Source: Zonotrichia leucophrys gambelii
Lineage: Eukaryota > Chordata > Aves > Passeriformes > Passerellidae
DNA: 64,000 bases
Assembly: GCF_028769735.1 (NCBI RefSeq)
Contig: NC_088187.1
Location: forward strand, 12,093,766-12,157,765
Direction of reading: 5' to 3'
In this document: in pieces, positions 1 to 25,698 of the stretch
Layout: each line of letters begins with the position of its first letter
Numbering within the stretch: position 1 is the stretch's first letter
The notes under the pieces: generated by a model
Seen by the model: the letters and a program-made list of their open reading frames with translations, nothing else
What the model was told of the DNA's origin: nothing
Database searches by the model: none
Program-made: the position numbers and the translations under genes

Positions 1-1889
<1,889 letters not shown>

Positions 1890-2834
1890 GGGCTGTGGCC
1901 TTGGTGTTGGCTCAGCATGCTGTCATCCTCTGACAGATTGCATATTAAGCTGGGTGTTTCTGAAGGGGGCTGGGATGTGTAGGGCCCTTCATCATGTACG
2001 AAGTCAGTGTTTTTTAAATGTCTCTTTGATTTAACGTCAGTGTTGATGTGAAGGGGCAGTGGGGACAGGAGACCAGCTGGGGACTATACAGCCCCCAGGG
2101 GAGGTACAGCGGGGAAGGCAAGGTAGCTCCTTCAGGCAACAAGCTGTTTTGGCTCTCCTGAACTCCAAGTGGAAAGGGCTGAGACATCCATCCTGTTCTG
2201 GAAACACCTGTTTTCAACCTGCAGGTGAAACAGGTGGTGAACATCGTGGTGGGAGTAGGGAGGGAGCTGATTTCAATGGTGCTGAAAGACAAGAGTAGCT
2301 GGGAGGATGGCAGGGTCTCCTTGCCCAGCCTGCTGTGGCTAACAGTTAACAAATTGGTGCTCTAGCAGAGTGTTCCTAAGACTGTTAGAAAAATCATAAC
2401 CAGCCCTGGAAGGGGTCAGAGTAAATGAGAAGCTGAAAAATGAATCATGAGGTGCTTTATTGGGTACTAGCCAAACTCTGTGAAACAGCTCTGCAATCAA
2501 TGCATTTGCCTTTTTGTGTGTGCACACCCTAGGACAGCATGGTGCTGCTTCCCCCCATTAGTCTTTAGCAGGGCCTCCCCCCAAAATCCAGTCTCTGCAG
2601 AGCAGGGCTGGGGTTGTTGCCTCTATTTTTTTTTTTCTTTTCTACTAAAGACAACAAAGGAAGCAGTGAGGAGTCTGCTAACTTCTTTCCCTTCCCACTG
2701 AAAATTCAGACAGACTCTGGATTTGAATGGAACAGGGAGAGCTTCTGAAGGGTTGTGGGGGGGGAACAGGGTTGGAAGAGAGGTCCAATTTCTAATCATC
2801 ATGTAGAGTGACAAGATAAAACCTTATTTGGTGC

Positions 2835-2840
2835 AATAAA
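2835..2840 (+). terminator. RAC3 poly(A) signal AATAAA
   Basis: A canonical AATAAA lies 946 bases after the RAC3 stop and is followed by a TG-rich stretch at about 2853-2865, as expected of a cleavage site. It implies a 3'UTR of about 0.96 kb ending near 2850-2860. Confidence 0.75.
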
Positions 2841-2866
2841 CATTCTCCATGAAGGTGTATGTGAGC

Positions 2867-2872
2867 TTTATT
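2867..2872 (-). terminator. DCXR poly(A) signal (AATAAA on minus strand)
   Basis: TTTATT on the plus strand reads AATAAA for DCXR. It gives a short 3'UTR of about 165 bases after the stop at 3033-3035, with cleavage expected near 2845-2857. It lies 27 bases from the opposing RAC3 signal. Confidence 0.7.
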
Positions 2873-3032
2873 ATATAGCAGCCTTGCAAAGCTGATTTTC
2901 TGCCTCACTTCTAATACAGTCTTCAGCCCTGCTGCCCCTTCAGCAAGAAGTGAGTCATTGTTTTCTATCCAGTTTACATCTAGGCAGTATTAATATAAAA
3001 ATTGAGGCCAGGTGTGAAATGCAGGTGTCATC

Positions 3033-6345
<3,313 letters not shown>

Positions 6346-6725
6346 GCGAGTCAGGCAGAGGTGAAGTTTCGTGGCTCTCACTCGTGACGTTTCCTTTTAG
6401 CGACCACAGAAAAACAGGCTTTTTAGAGTCTGGTGAAAAAATCCTGCAGCTCTGCCCCATCGAAGTTGCTGCTGAAGATAACAATTAAAATCCTTATTAT
6501 CTCAATTCTTTGATTGTACTATTAAGAAGCAGCTGCAAGGATTCTTCTCATCCACCTCTGTTCTGCACATCCCAGTCATTGACCTTACTTGTTTTTTGGC
6601 CCTTGGCATCACATAAGCCTGACAGGAGGGCATAGTTTTCTGAATTAGTGGGTTTAAGGTCCATTTTTGATACAGAGCACACGTGAAGAAATATTACAAA
6701 ACACAGCCTTTGACATATTTAAATA

Positions 6726-6731
6726 TTTATT
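6726..6731 (-). terminator. Candidate RFNG poly(A) signal
   Basis: TTTATT on the plus strand gives AATAAA for RFNG, inside an AT-rich run. It implies a 3'UTR of about 2.37 kb (9098 down to about 6710). I found no nearer canonical hexamer on this strand, but did not exclude variant signals. Confidence 0.5.
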
Positions 6732-9098
6732 TTATAGAATCACTTTATGTATGAAAAAGTAGTTTGATAAAAAAGCTGCATCCTGATAGATCCACACAGC
6801 TTAATGCATTCTCAGCACAAGAAACCTTGGAATGAGCCTGAACACACTGAAGTTTCCTATTGCCCTGCAGGAGAACATGGTTCTTTTTAAGTTCCATAAA
6901 CACCCTCCCAGCTTTGAGGGCACTTGCCTCTTTGGCATACCTAGTGTGACCAGTGACCAGTGTGAAACTTCTACCATTTAGTTTTGCTGCCATCAATATA
7001 AAGTGTTGTGGTTTTTTTCAAATGCAGTTTGCCACAATTGCTGCCCAGTCCTTGCTTGATCTCTGTTGTCTTACAAAAGGGTGCTTCCAGTGGAAGGGGA
7101 AGAAGATTTCCAAGAGGAGAGTTCAGAAGCAGTGCTTGAAGACAAAATCACCTCAAGAGCTCATGAAGTTTCACAGTTTTCTGCTACAGGACTTTAAAAC
7201 CATATTAAAAAAATACATGCATACCAGGAAATCTCCAGAACTATTAATGACAAAATAATTAAACCACAGGATGCCTCAATTCTAGTTAGCAGAAGATCTA
7301 ATAAAGAGGTAGAACCTACTATGCCACAAATCCTCCTCTGTTTTCTGTGACAGGCACACCTGTAACACTGACAGCCCATTATGGAACAGCCAGTGTGCTA
7401 GCTGGGCTTTGATCCAGCTCCCTGCAGCTTTCTCATTTCCATACCTCATGTGTACCTTAGTACACGTGATAGGAAGGAGAAATACAAGAATGAGCTGCAG
7501 GACTGTAGTAACTAGCCGTCAGCTTGTTTGCTCCTCAGCAGAACTACCTAAAATCATGCAAAGAGGACAATGTGTACTGAGGTAAACACTGAAAGGTTTG
7601 TTAAAATGCAGGGAACATTGAGGAGGCTGACCCCTGTGCTAAGTGGCACACTTGAATACTCTACAGGCATTTGCCAGGAAGTTAAAAAACTAGGTGAACC
7701 CCACAGTACAGCTGAGTGCAGCCATTTAGAAACCTGAAACCTCTGCTAGATCCACAATCAAGCCAACAATCACAGCTCCAGATCATACAACAGCATTCTA
7801 TTATTCTTCCCTTAATTTGGCCTCAAACTCTAGCACTAAACCAGCAAGTATTTTTTATAAGAGTAAACAGTGATTTTGCAAAGGAATATTTTTGTAATGT
7901 ATTCTTCAGGTCAGGCAGGGTTTGCGCATGGCCAGAGTCTGGGCTAACAAAAAAGTAAACATATGCAGCCCCATTCCATCCACTTTAAAACTTAAGTTTG
8001 CTTTCTTTAAAAAGCAGCAGCAGATGATACTGCTAGAGCACTGAACTTCTGCTTGTAAATGTGCAATCTCCTTTTAGTGACTGCATGAACTAATTGTTGA
8101 ATTATTAAGGAGTAAAAACAAGCACTGATCTTGGCTTTATGGTAATTAAAAGATTATCTGAAGAAGCTGGAGTAACCATGGCCATACAATTAAAGGTCCT
8201 GAAATGATACCATCAAAACTCTCCTTGGTGCATTGCAGCTACCTAGCATTTCTCCCCTCTCACACTTCAGAAACACTGCATGTTTTGCCAGCACAAGCTT
8301 CCCCAGCTCATGTGACCAACTATCAGCCAAGTAGGAGGAACAATTACCATCCTGTCAGGCAAATATTTTTTCAATATCAAATATCAAGGGAATAGATTAT
8401 AATCATCAACCATTGCAATTCAGTTGGCATGCGAGCCAGGTCTGACAATTACCTCCACAGGAGGTACACATGGATGACAGGGGAGAATGTACATTGTAAG
8501 CAACTCATCTAGTCTTGAGTAAGCTTACCCTCACACAGGGTTTTCTCATGACAAAGGCTTTCAGCCTTGTTTACCCTAGTGATTCCAGGATTTCTGTATT
8601 CTAGCCAGCTGCAGTTTTAATCTGTCAGGCCACAGAAGCTCTTAAATAATTCTGTTCCCAAGAAAGACGAGTGAAAACTTCCCCTCTCTTGTCACCATGG
8701 GGACTACAGTCTGCTCTAGCACTCCAGCTTCAACACAGTGGCTTCCAATAACCCCTAAGGGTAGTAAAAACACTCTCACTCCCAGTACTGCATTTGCCTC
8801 AGATGTGCCCAAGCACAGGTTCACATGACATCAAATGAAAGTATGAAGTGACTCATACACACAGAACTGTGGCCATCTTATGAAGAGCCACTAGACAAAA
8901 GAACAAAGATTCTTCCCGGAATGTCCCAGGCTGCAGCTGAACAAACCATACCTTATTGCTTTTCTAAGCAGAGTCTGTCTACCTCCTTTGTAGATACCAC
9001 TGGTTGTCTCCCAGAAGAAGAATAAAACCACCAAAAACTCCACAACTCCTGCATTATGCAAACTAGCTAAGACACAGGTGTCAGTGGCTCGTCAAGAA
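6732..9098 (-). other. RFNG 3'UTR (long, inferred)
   Basis: Between the RFNG stop and the first canonical minus-strand poly(A) hexamer there is no convincing coding exon. Open frames here are short and match no family I recognise. The span is best read as 3'UTR, though a shorter UTR using a variant signal is possible. Confidence 0.45.
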
Positions 9099-12000
9099 TT
9101 ATGACATCTTCTTAGCAGGGCACCAAATAGTGTCAGGGTAAAGCAGACAATGGACAGATTTAAATCTATATTAAAAAGAAAAAAAAAAAAAAAGACAGCA
9201 TTAGATTGGAATTCTCCATACATGGGACATACTAGCATTGAATGTGCAGCAGGCTGATGGAGCAGGGGGTGCGTCTACCTGCTTTTGGCACAGTAGCGAG
9301 CTGACACGACAAAATAAACCCATTAGTGGGTCTGATCATCTTACAGGTGACTAACATGAACAAGGTAGGAAGACCTTGTTTTGGAAGAGGACACTAACCT
9401 GGTTGGATCTTGCTGAAGGCCAAACACTCCTCCCACGCTAACGACATTGTGTTTGTTCTCAGGGTCACCATAACTCAGGGTTACCTGTAAAAATGAGGAA
9501 GTATTCAAAACTTGTAACACTAATGCAGAAAACCAGAGTGGAGTAGCAGGGTTATTAATGAGGTACCAAGAAAGTCTCCAAAGATGCTGTCTAATCTGAA
9601 CATGGATGACATTTGGAGGACAGTGATTAGTTCTGACGTAAGCAACGCTGGCGCTGAATGACACTAAGGGCAACATGGGAGAATACACAGGACAAGATGA
9701 GTTTCAACTGTAAGCTTTGTAAGGACATGAATTCTGCTACTGTTTGTACCTTCACTAAATAACATTTTCATCCTTACCAGACATTGCCTGAAGTCTGCAA
9801 TAGCAATATTTTAGCATGGGGGAAAATATAAATATTTGCATATTAAGTAGCATAGAAAGGATTGTCATGTTTCAAATCTGAAACAAAGTTTATATCTTTG
9901 GAACCCCAGGTTCCTCCACACAAGCACTGCACAATTTTTCATGTGTCAGGTGCAAGAAGACTTGTATTTTCTTTGCAATTGTACATTTCCTGGGTTTTGG
10001 GTTAGCTATCTTCGTCTCATGGAACCAATGATGACCAGTGAAACAATGGCCAGTTGTTGGACTGTTGCTACAGTCAAATTCAGTAACATAAAGGGAGGTG
10101 ACATCACGGTGGAATCTGGCCCCAAGCAAACATTTCTGCTGCCTAATACAATTGCCAGAAAAATATAACCATCCAGCATGCAGGGGAAAACCACACTCCT
10201 GTTTACTCATGGTGCCAAGCAGTGTGATGCAGGCAACACTGCTGGATGGCCTTGTGGCTCCATCTGCTGCCAGGGAGGTAAAATGTAGCCCAGCAACTAA
10301 AAAGCAAATTGATTTTTCAGAAGCAACTTTAAGTTTCATGAGATTCATACAAATTGTTCTTTAAAATTATTAACATTTAGTTTTGTCAAGTACTTATATA
10401 GCTGCCTTTCTTAACAGCATGAATTAAGACTGCAACTTTGTTAGGCAAAACCAGGAACACTATTTAGCAAACTTCTACACTTTCTGCTACAGCTACACGC
10501 AAAAAATCAAGGTTTAGGAGGAGATGAGGTACCACCCTACCTAGGCTTCATGTAGCAGAATGTGTCCCCAAAGGAGGGGACAGCTACATGACCTACTTGG
10601 CTAGAGTGAAACAGTGCTTTTCACCAAAATGAAGGAATTGAGCAGGTCACAGCTCTGAGTGAGTCTGTAGATATCCTTCTTTGCTGAAGAGTGCCAAGTC
10701 TACATAGTCTGTTCTTTCTGATCAGACTGAGGTGTAACTATAAGAACAGGACATGAAGCATAGCTCTACCTGCTGCAGAACAGACTCCCCTTGCAGTCTC
10801 TGCAGATTTTCCAGGTGGGAGTGGAACAATGGGCTGTGCAGCAGCTTTACCTCCAGCAGCCCTTCGATGATGTAGCCAATGGTGCAGTCGTCAGGAAGAC
10901 GTACTCTTTCTGCAGTACTAATGAAATTGCCCAGGCTGTGACAGAGAGCATAGGAGACAAGCCAAAATGTGTTTTAAAACCTCCCAGACATGTATTGATG
11001 GAGCTCAGCTAGGGACAATGCTTACCTGGCCCAGGGACTCATCTTCAGGGCAAGACCTCGGCTGATACAGAACCCAGCTCCACCTGTGGCAAACCAGAAT
11101 TTCACCGTTGTCTTCTGAAGAGCAAAAAAAAACCAAACACATAGCAGTTACTGACAATCAGCTTTTTGCAATTCGCTGGGCAGGGAAGGGAACTCAAGGT
11201 TCTATTTCATATCAAATATTACATCTGAGTCAGAACAAGCCTACAGATGAATCCCTATTTGTTTAGGCTGCTGAAAGCAGCTAGCTGTTCTCTCAAATGA
11301 AACTATCTTGAAACAGACAGCAGGTGAATCATCAAATTAGTATAAGGGAGGTAGCTCACATGAATGGATAGTCCCACTTCCACACAATTACATCTGTCCT
11401 CTATTCATTTTAACCAAGGGTCATAGCCAGCTCAGTGTTACTGAGGATGTCAAAGGTGGTCCATATATATATTGGCTCTATGTCCAAGGAGATTTTGTTG
11501 TGCAGTCTTCCCTAACAAGCTGCTTTATAGCTTTTTATGCCGTTCTAACCAGTGGATTGATATATCTTTAAACAGATCTGCCAGTGCAGGTGACCTGGCT
11601 AGGATTTTCTCCTTAGCACATCTATCTTGTGGTTGAGATATGTTTGCTTCTGGTTCTTGGAAACCTAATAACCACTTTATATTGCAAATGATTTATCTAT
11701 CCAGAAAGCTTCTGTCACCCATGTGAAGTTGGTTAAAGATAATGACAATGTGTGTGATACTGCACTCAAAACAAATTAAAAACCCCTTGAACTCCCACCC
11801 AAACTCCCAAGTCCTAAAATAAGGAATATTGCCCCCACAGCCACTAAAGGAAAGGTATAAGTCAAGGTGGGGAGGCCCTACTAAGCTCAGTGTGAGGGAG
11901 ATCGCAGCATGCATGAGTAAAGGCACAGAAACAGCCAGCCATCCAGAAGAAAACCTCCATTGTGCATATGTATGCACACAACATCAGGCTGAAGGTGCAT

Positions 12001-14558
12001 TTAACTCAGCATCCTGCCTCTGAAAATGACCATCACTAGGTTCATTTCTTGCAGATTAAATCCCTTGGGTTTATGGGGGAATCCTATGAATTGTCAAGGT
12101 TTTAAAGGCTTAGAATATTGGAATGTCTCTCAGGCAAACTGAAAAAGTTTGCTTACTGATCCATCACTTTGGACATGGTCAGCTGCTTCGATGGGATGGT
12201 CCAGGCTCGGTCGCCCCACATACACATCCTGGCTGTGTGAGAAGGCAGACAGGAGATGCAGAAGAGTCCGAGGGTTCACATAGTTGTCATCATCCACATG
12301 GCAAAACCATCTTCAAACAAAACAAATCAAGAAATTATAGGGACAAAGAAATGAGTTATAAGTTTACAACTGAGTCATAGTCTTTCAGGCTTGGAGCAGA
12401 AAGTATTCCTTATTGTCCCAAATTACAGAATAGGGAAGATGAAAGCACCCACAGATGCTAAATCTGCAAAGAAGCTGAAATTAATAACTTCCTTAGATTA
12501 TAATCCTTTCCACCTTTCAGATGGCGCTTGTTTATAAACACTGCTGCATGCTGTGCTCCCTCTCCTGCACTCATCCCTACATTTTAGCTAATACTACATT
12601 CCTTACTGGAACAGAGATGGTTACTCAAGTTTCCTGTAAGCACAGAACTGGAAGAAACAAAGTCAATCGGAACAATGTGTTTCACTTACTTTTGCCCAGA
12701 TTCCAGGAATTTATCATATTCCACAGACATCTTGCAGCAGAGAGCTTGCCGGGTATGGACAGCGGAACAGTTGGTGTTGATCATATGATCCCCTAGAAGA
12801 ATAAAGATCAGCCCTTTCAGGTCTGAGAAGCATGTGTAGTCAAAAAAGACTACAAAAGAAGCGCACATTTGGCACTAATACTGTACATCTGAGGTGCACA
12901 TGGTGCACGCATGGAGAAGAAGCTGCAGGACAGGCAGGGCTCACAGGTCACCCATCTGGCGTGTAAGCTGCAGAGTCATGAAACTGTGTGACTGCATTAA
13001 AACAAGCAAAGGTATATAAGCAGTGTCATGAGATGCGTGTGAAAGAAATACCAACTATGACTTTGAACCACATAAGCTTAAGTTTACTAACAAGAAGAAA
13101 AGGGGTGCAAAAGTGAACCCAGTATTCTGGAAGTTCCAGGCATCTTGTCCAGGTGCCAATTAGAGAGAAGTTTTCTCTATTTTCTCCATCTTAACTTCCC
13201 TAGTTGCTTGTACAGCATGAAATAAGGACTTCTATAGAGAGTATGAAAGAAACAAAACTCAGTTATAATACATAGCATGCACCTCTGCTACTACACAGCT
13301 CACCTGCTTTCAGGCGCAGCTCCCGATCCTCCCAGTCTGTGAATATAAATGTCTGTGGGAGACAAAAACCGTGTGTCCACATTTAAGAACTTCAGATTCT
13401 AATTTTAAATTTGCTCAGTTTCAGTTAGAATTCAGAGTGTTTTGTCTCTCTTGGCAGTTTGTTTCACAACAGCCACTGGAAAGGGGGAAGGAGTAGGGGT
13501 GCAGAGACCCCCCAGCAACTTCAACCCCTGCCTTATTTGTTACATTTTTTCATTACAAACCAGAATAATGTCATTTTAATAAAGCAGGCTGCATTTTACC
13601 CTCCTTGTCTCATGGTACAGACATCTGATTTCCAGACAGAAAGGATTTTGATCTTTTTTTGGTACTACCTCCTCTCTCTGGCTAGGAATCATCCACAGCT
13701 GCCAAGCAGGTAAAGAAGAAAAAATGGAAGTCAGGGTGGGAAGTGGGAGGTGGTTAACACAGTCTTGTTCCAATGGCTGGATAAAATCTCATTAATATAC
13801 TTGAACGGACCAAAATTCTGAAACAAGGGAACAAACTTTATGACCTACAGAAAACCTTAAGTACTTGGTCCAACATATTAGCTTAGATGCATCATAATCA
13901 GGAATATTTCACTATCATGAAAGCACTTTCTACAGTAATACAAAAATCAGCAAACTATGTCTGCTTGGACTACCGATCCCATATTGTAAGTAACTGGCCT
14001 AATCAGCAACGAACTCTTTTGGAAGTATGTTCACACTAAGCGTTTATATAAAACGACTTTCCACAGTCTTACAAAGAAAGTCTTTTTTAACATAAGAGAG
14101 AAAAACTCGGTGGGAGCGCACTCGCTGTCCTGGAAGCGCAGGGCCGGAGCTGCCGGCTGCCCCTGCCCGCTGGCAAAGTCTCTCACCTGTCCTCTCGCCT
14201 GGGAGATCCAGGTTTGGAGGAGCAAGTCCAGCCGGCTCCTATGGTATTTCCTCGTGGTCTTCACGGCAATGAAGATGTCCTTCAGCTCCAGGCTCTCCCT
14301 GGCCGCGCTGCCGGCAGTCCCGAGGCGGCCCCTCCGCGCAAGCTGCGAGCTCCCCGCGAGCCCGCCGGCCCCCAGCCCGCCGCCCGGCGCTCCGGCAGAG
14401 CCCGCGCGGTGCGGCGGGGCCGCGCTGGGCCCGGCGGGGCGCGGCGGGCGGGGCGCGGCGGGGCGCGGCCCCCGCGGCAGCAGCAGCAGCAGGAGCGCGG
14501 CGGCGCCCAGCGACAGCAGAACCCCGGCCCTGCGCAGCCCCAGGCAAGGACCGCTCAT
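9099..14558 (-). CDS. RFNG: RFNG, radical fringe O-fucosylpeptide beta-1,3-N-acetylglucosaminyltransferase, complete
   Basis: A Golgi type II membrane enzyme (GT31) that adds GlcNAc to O-fucose on Notch EGF repeats and so tunes ligand choice. Eight exons: 14187-14558, 13304-13352, 12690-12792, 12157-12310, 11026-11114, 10770-10935, 9399-9484 and 9099-9165. They total 1086 bases, 361 residues. The start chosen is [10 protein letters not shown], followed by a Leu-rich signal anchor (about residues 11-28) and a long Ala/Gly/Pro-rich stem coded by the CpG island. The catalytic domain opens with [13 protein letters not shown]. It has the metal-binding DDD motif ([10 protein letters not shown]), the FATGGAGFC motif, and LPDDCTIGY, which carries the likely catalytic Asp. 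NCS is an N-glycosylation site. The C-terminus ends CPAKKMS. The tail matches chicken RFNG closely and fits RFNG over LFNG/MFNG, as does the synteny. Introns hold no other recognisable gene. Confidence 0.94.
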
Positions 14559-14797
14559 GCTGCAGCCCCGCGGGCCCCCGCCGCAGGGTGCGGCCACCGC
14601 ATGGCCCCGCACTCTGGGAGGTGGCGGCGGCCCCGCGGAAGGAGCGCCCGGAGGTCGTCGAGCCGCCGCCGCGGGGCCGCGGCCCCTTTAAGAGCTTCAC
14701 CTGTCGGCCGCGGCCTCGCCGCGACGCGCGGCCCGGAAACGGAAGCGGAAGCGGAGCGGGAGGGGCGGGTAGCCGGAAGCGGCGGCGTGAGGGGAGG
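14559..14797. promoter_or_regulatory. Bidirectional RFNG/GPS1 promoter
   Basis: Only 239 bases separate the RFNG start codon (minus) from the GPS1 start codon (plus). The stretch is GC-rich and lacks a TATA box. It carries at least four ETS-type GGAA cores: CCGGAA at 14733-14738, CGGAAG at 14740-14745 and 14746-14751, and CCGGAAGC at 14773-14780. A GC box (GGGGCGGG) lies near 14762-14769. The CpG island extends over about 14100-15250. ETS clusters are typical of bidirectional housekeeping promoters. Function is inferred from layout. Confidence 0.75.
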
Positions 14798-23763
<8,966 letters not shown>

Positions 23764-24201
23764 AAAACTTCGTGCACTACCAAAAGAAATGGTCCCTCAG
23801 GACTGTACCCAGTGTCTCACCCACTAACTGCTGAGCTTCACAAACTGTCCCTATCTCCCTCACTTCTTGCTCGGATTGAGTCAGGGTTTGGTGGTGGATA
23901 ATATGAATATTCCAATAACTTCAATTCTCCTTGAAAAGAAATTCTTTTTAAAAACAGCATCCCTAAAAATGAGTCTTCATTTCAGTTTTGGTAGAAACCT
24001 TCACTCTCCTTCCACCACTCCATAAAGAGCTTCAGGTTATCCGTACAGATTCTGAGTTGAGAGTTTTTCAGTTGCTAATAGTTTTCTTGTTTCAAAGTTG
24101 CAAAAATAGTTAGTTGAATGGACAGACACGATATAAGGTGAATTTTGCTGGCCTGAAAGTATTGCCTCGATTTTGAGCAATGCTGAGCTTTCTTTTTTCC
24201 A

Positions 24202-24207
24202 AATAAA
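24202..24207 (+). terminator. GPS1 poly(A) signal AATAAA
   Basis: A canonical hexamer 439 bases after the GPS1 stop, matching the short 3'UTR expected for this gene. Further plus-strand AATAAA motifs occur downstream (for example 26808-26813) and could serve longer forms. Confidence 0.6.
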
Positions 24208-25671
24208 CTTACAAGTGCATTGCTCTCAATTATGGAACTAGAGTTCTGATGGGGGAGGAGATTTCCTTTGAGAAACTCTTGGAGAATTTTCACCTGTACC
24301 AGAAAACATGGCATTGCTTCCATGCATTCAGTCACAGGCCTTTATTTTAGGGTTTTATGTTTACCTGCAGCCAGGTTCTCTCTCTCTCTGGTCTCTATTT
24401 TCAAAGAACTGTTTCCTGATGTGTTTCCCTCTTGTGTGTGACCTGGCTTTAGGGTCCAGTGTTATCATAGCAGTAAATCTCTACTTCATGCAAATATTGC
24501 CGCTTGCCCAGTCTTACTGCCATAGTGTGTGATGGGTTCCCCGCATGTGCAACAGTTGTTTTGGGTAGACTGGATAAATGCCATAGAACACCACTCAAGT
24601 CTTGTGGAAGCCCTAAAAAGAGTAAGTCTAGTGCCCACTCTCCAGGTGCATTTATTCTGCTTTTCTTTTTATAAAGGGGTTAAAGGTGGCAGCCCAGTGT
24701 GTGTGTGTGTGTTATCCTCCTGTGTTCATGAAAAGAGATATGCACTGAATTTTCTGAAGTCACTGCTGCCTTTTATTCATCTAAACCATAAGGCAAGCTG
24801 AGAATTTTGATCCATCCGTGACTGGTCTGGCAAGTGACTACAGATGTTACTTTTAATGTGTTCATGCTTTTTTAAAAAAAAAATAAGTTGTTATATCTAG
24901 TGCATTAAACAGCAGGATTAAAAAACTTCTGAGTATTTGGAATTTTGTGTTAAAGTTGGGTTTTAGGTATTTTGATCTCAAGCCTCTGTTTTTTTGCTAA
25001 GCTTCATGATGTTTCATAGGTGATTGTTTTGCTTTCTGATCTGGTGGGAGATGCAGCTTGGATGAAATGTAAAGAAAGTGCAGTTTGAAGGAACATTCGA
25101 ACAGCAAAATTCCTGTAGCAACAGTGGTCTCTCCTGGCTTTCCATGCTTTTTATTACTTAGGTGCTGAAAATGGAAGCAATAGTGTATGTGAGGTCTTTG
25201 GTTACATTTGGCATGGAAAAATTCTCCCATTTTTGAGGGAAGAACTGAGTGTCAAGCATCGCTGATGGCCAGTTTAGTGAGAAAGGCAAGTTGAGTCCTT
25301 GGGTAAATTGCTGTATATCCTTATAAGAGATGCAGGGAAAGTACTTTTACATTTTCTGTTTGTGTTGAAGGGAAGCTTTTCAGTCCTGAATGCTACTCAA
25401 ACATTTTTGCTTTCTTCCGCAGATGGGCCAGTGATAGTATTTATCAGGAAAAGATGTTACACTCTGCTCTTTAGGAGGTGGTTTTGCATCCCAGTGAAGT
25501 GCACCATGCCAGGTGACCATCTGTGCTCCCACTTTTGGGATTTTTATTTTATTTATTTATTTTTATCAGTCACTTGCTGGAGGATTTCTGCTGCAGGACT
25601 CCTCAGTGGTGTCTTGAGCTGACTGGAGTCTCTGTATTTCCAGACACCAGCGGCATCACACATCCCTCAGC

Positions 25672-25698
25672 AGCCACAAGGGGCCCACAAGGTGGCAG
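25672..25698 (+). promoter_or_regulatory. Two adjacent CTCF-like motifs
   Basis: CCACAAGGGGCCC is followed immediately by CCACAAGGTGGCA (25685-25697). The second differs from the CTCF core CCASYAGRKGGCA at one position. It is a motif match only. Placement between convergent genes is compatible with a boundary. Confidence 0.3.

Noticed and set aside
14559..14612. Upstream in-frame ATG for RFNG adding 18 residues
   Set aside because: [10 protein letters not shown] agrees with the known fringe start and places the signal anchor correctly. The extension would lie in the shared promoter.
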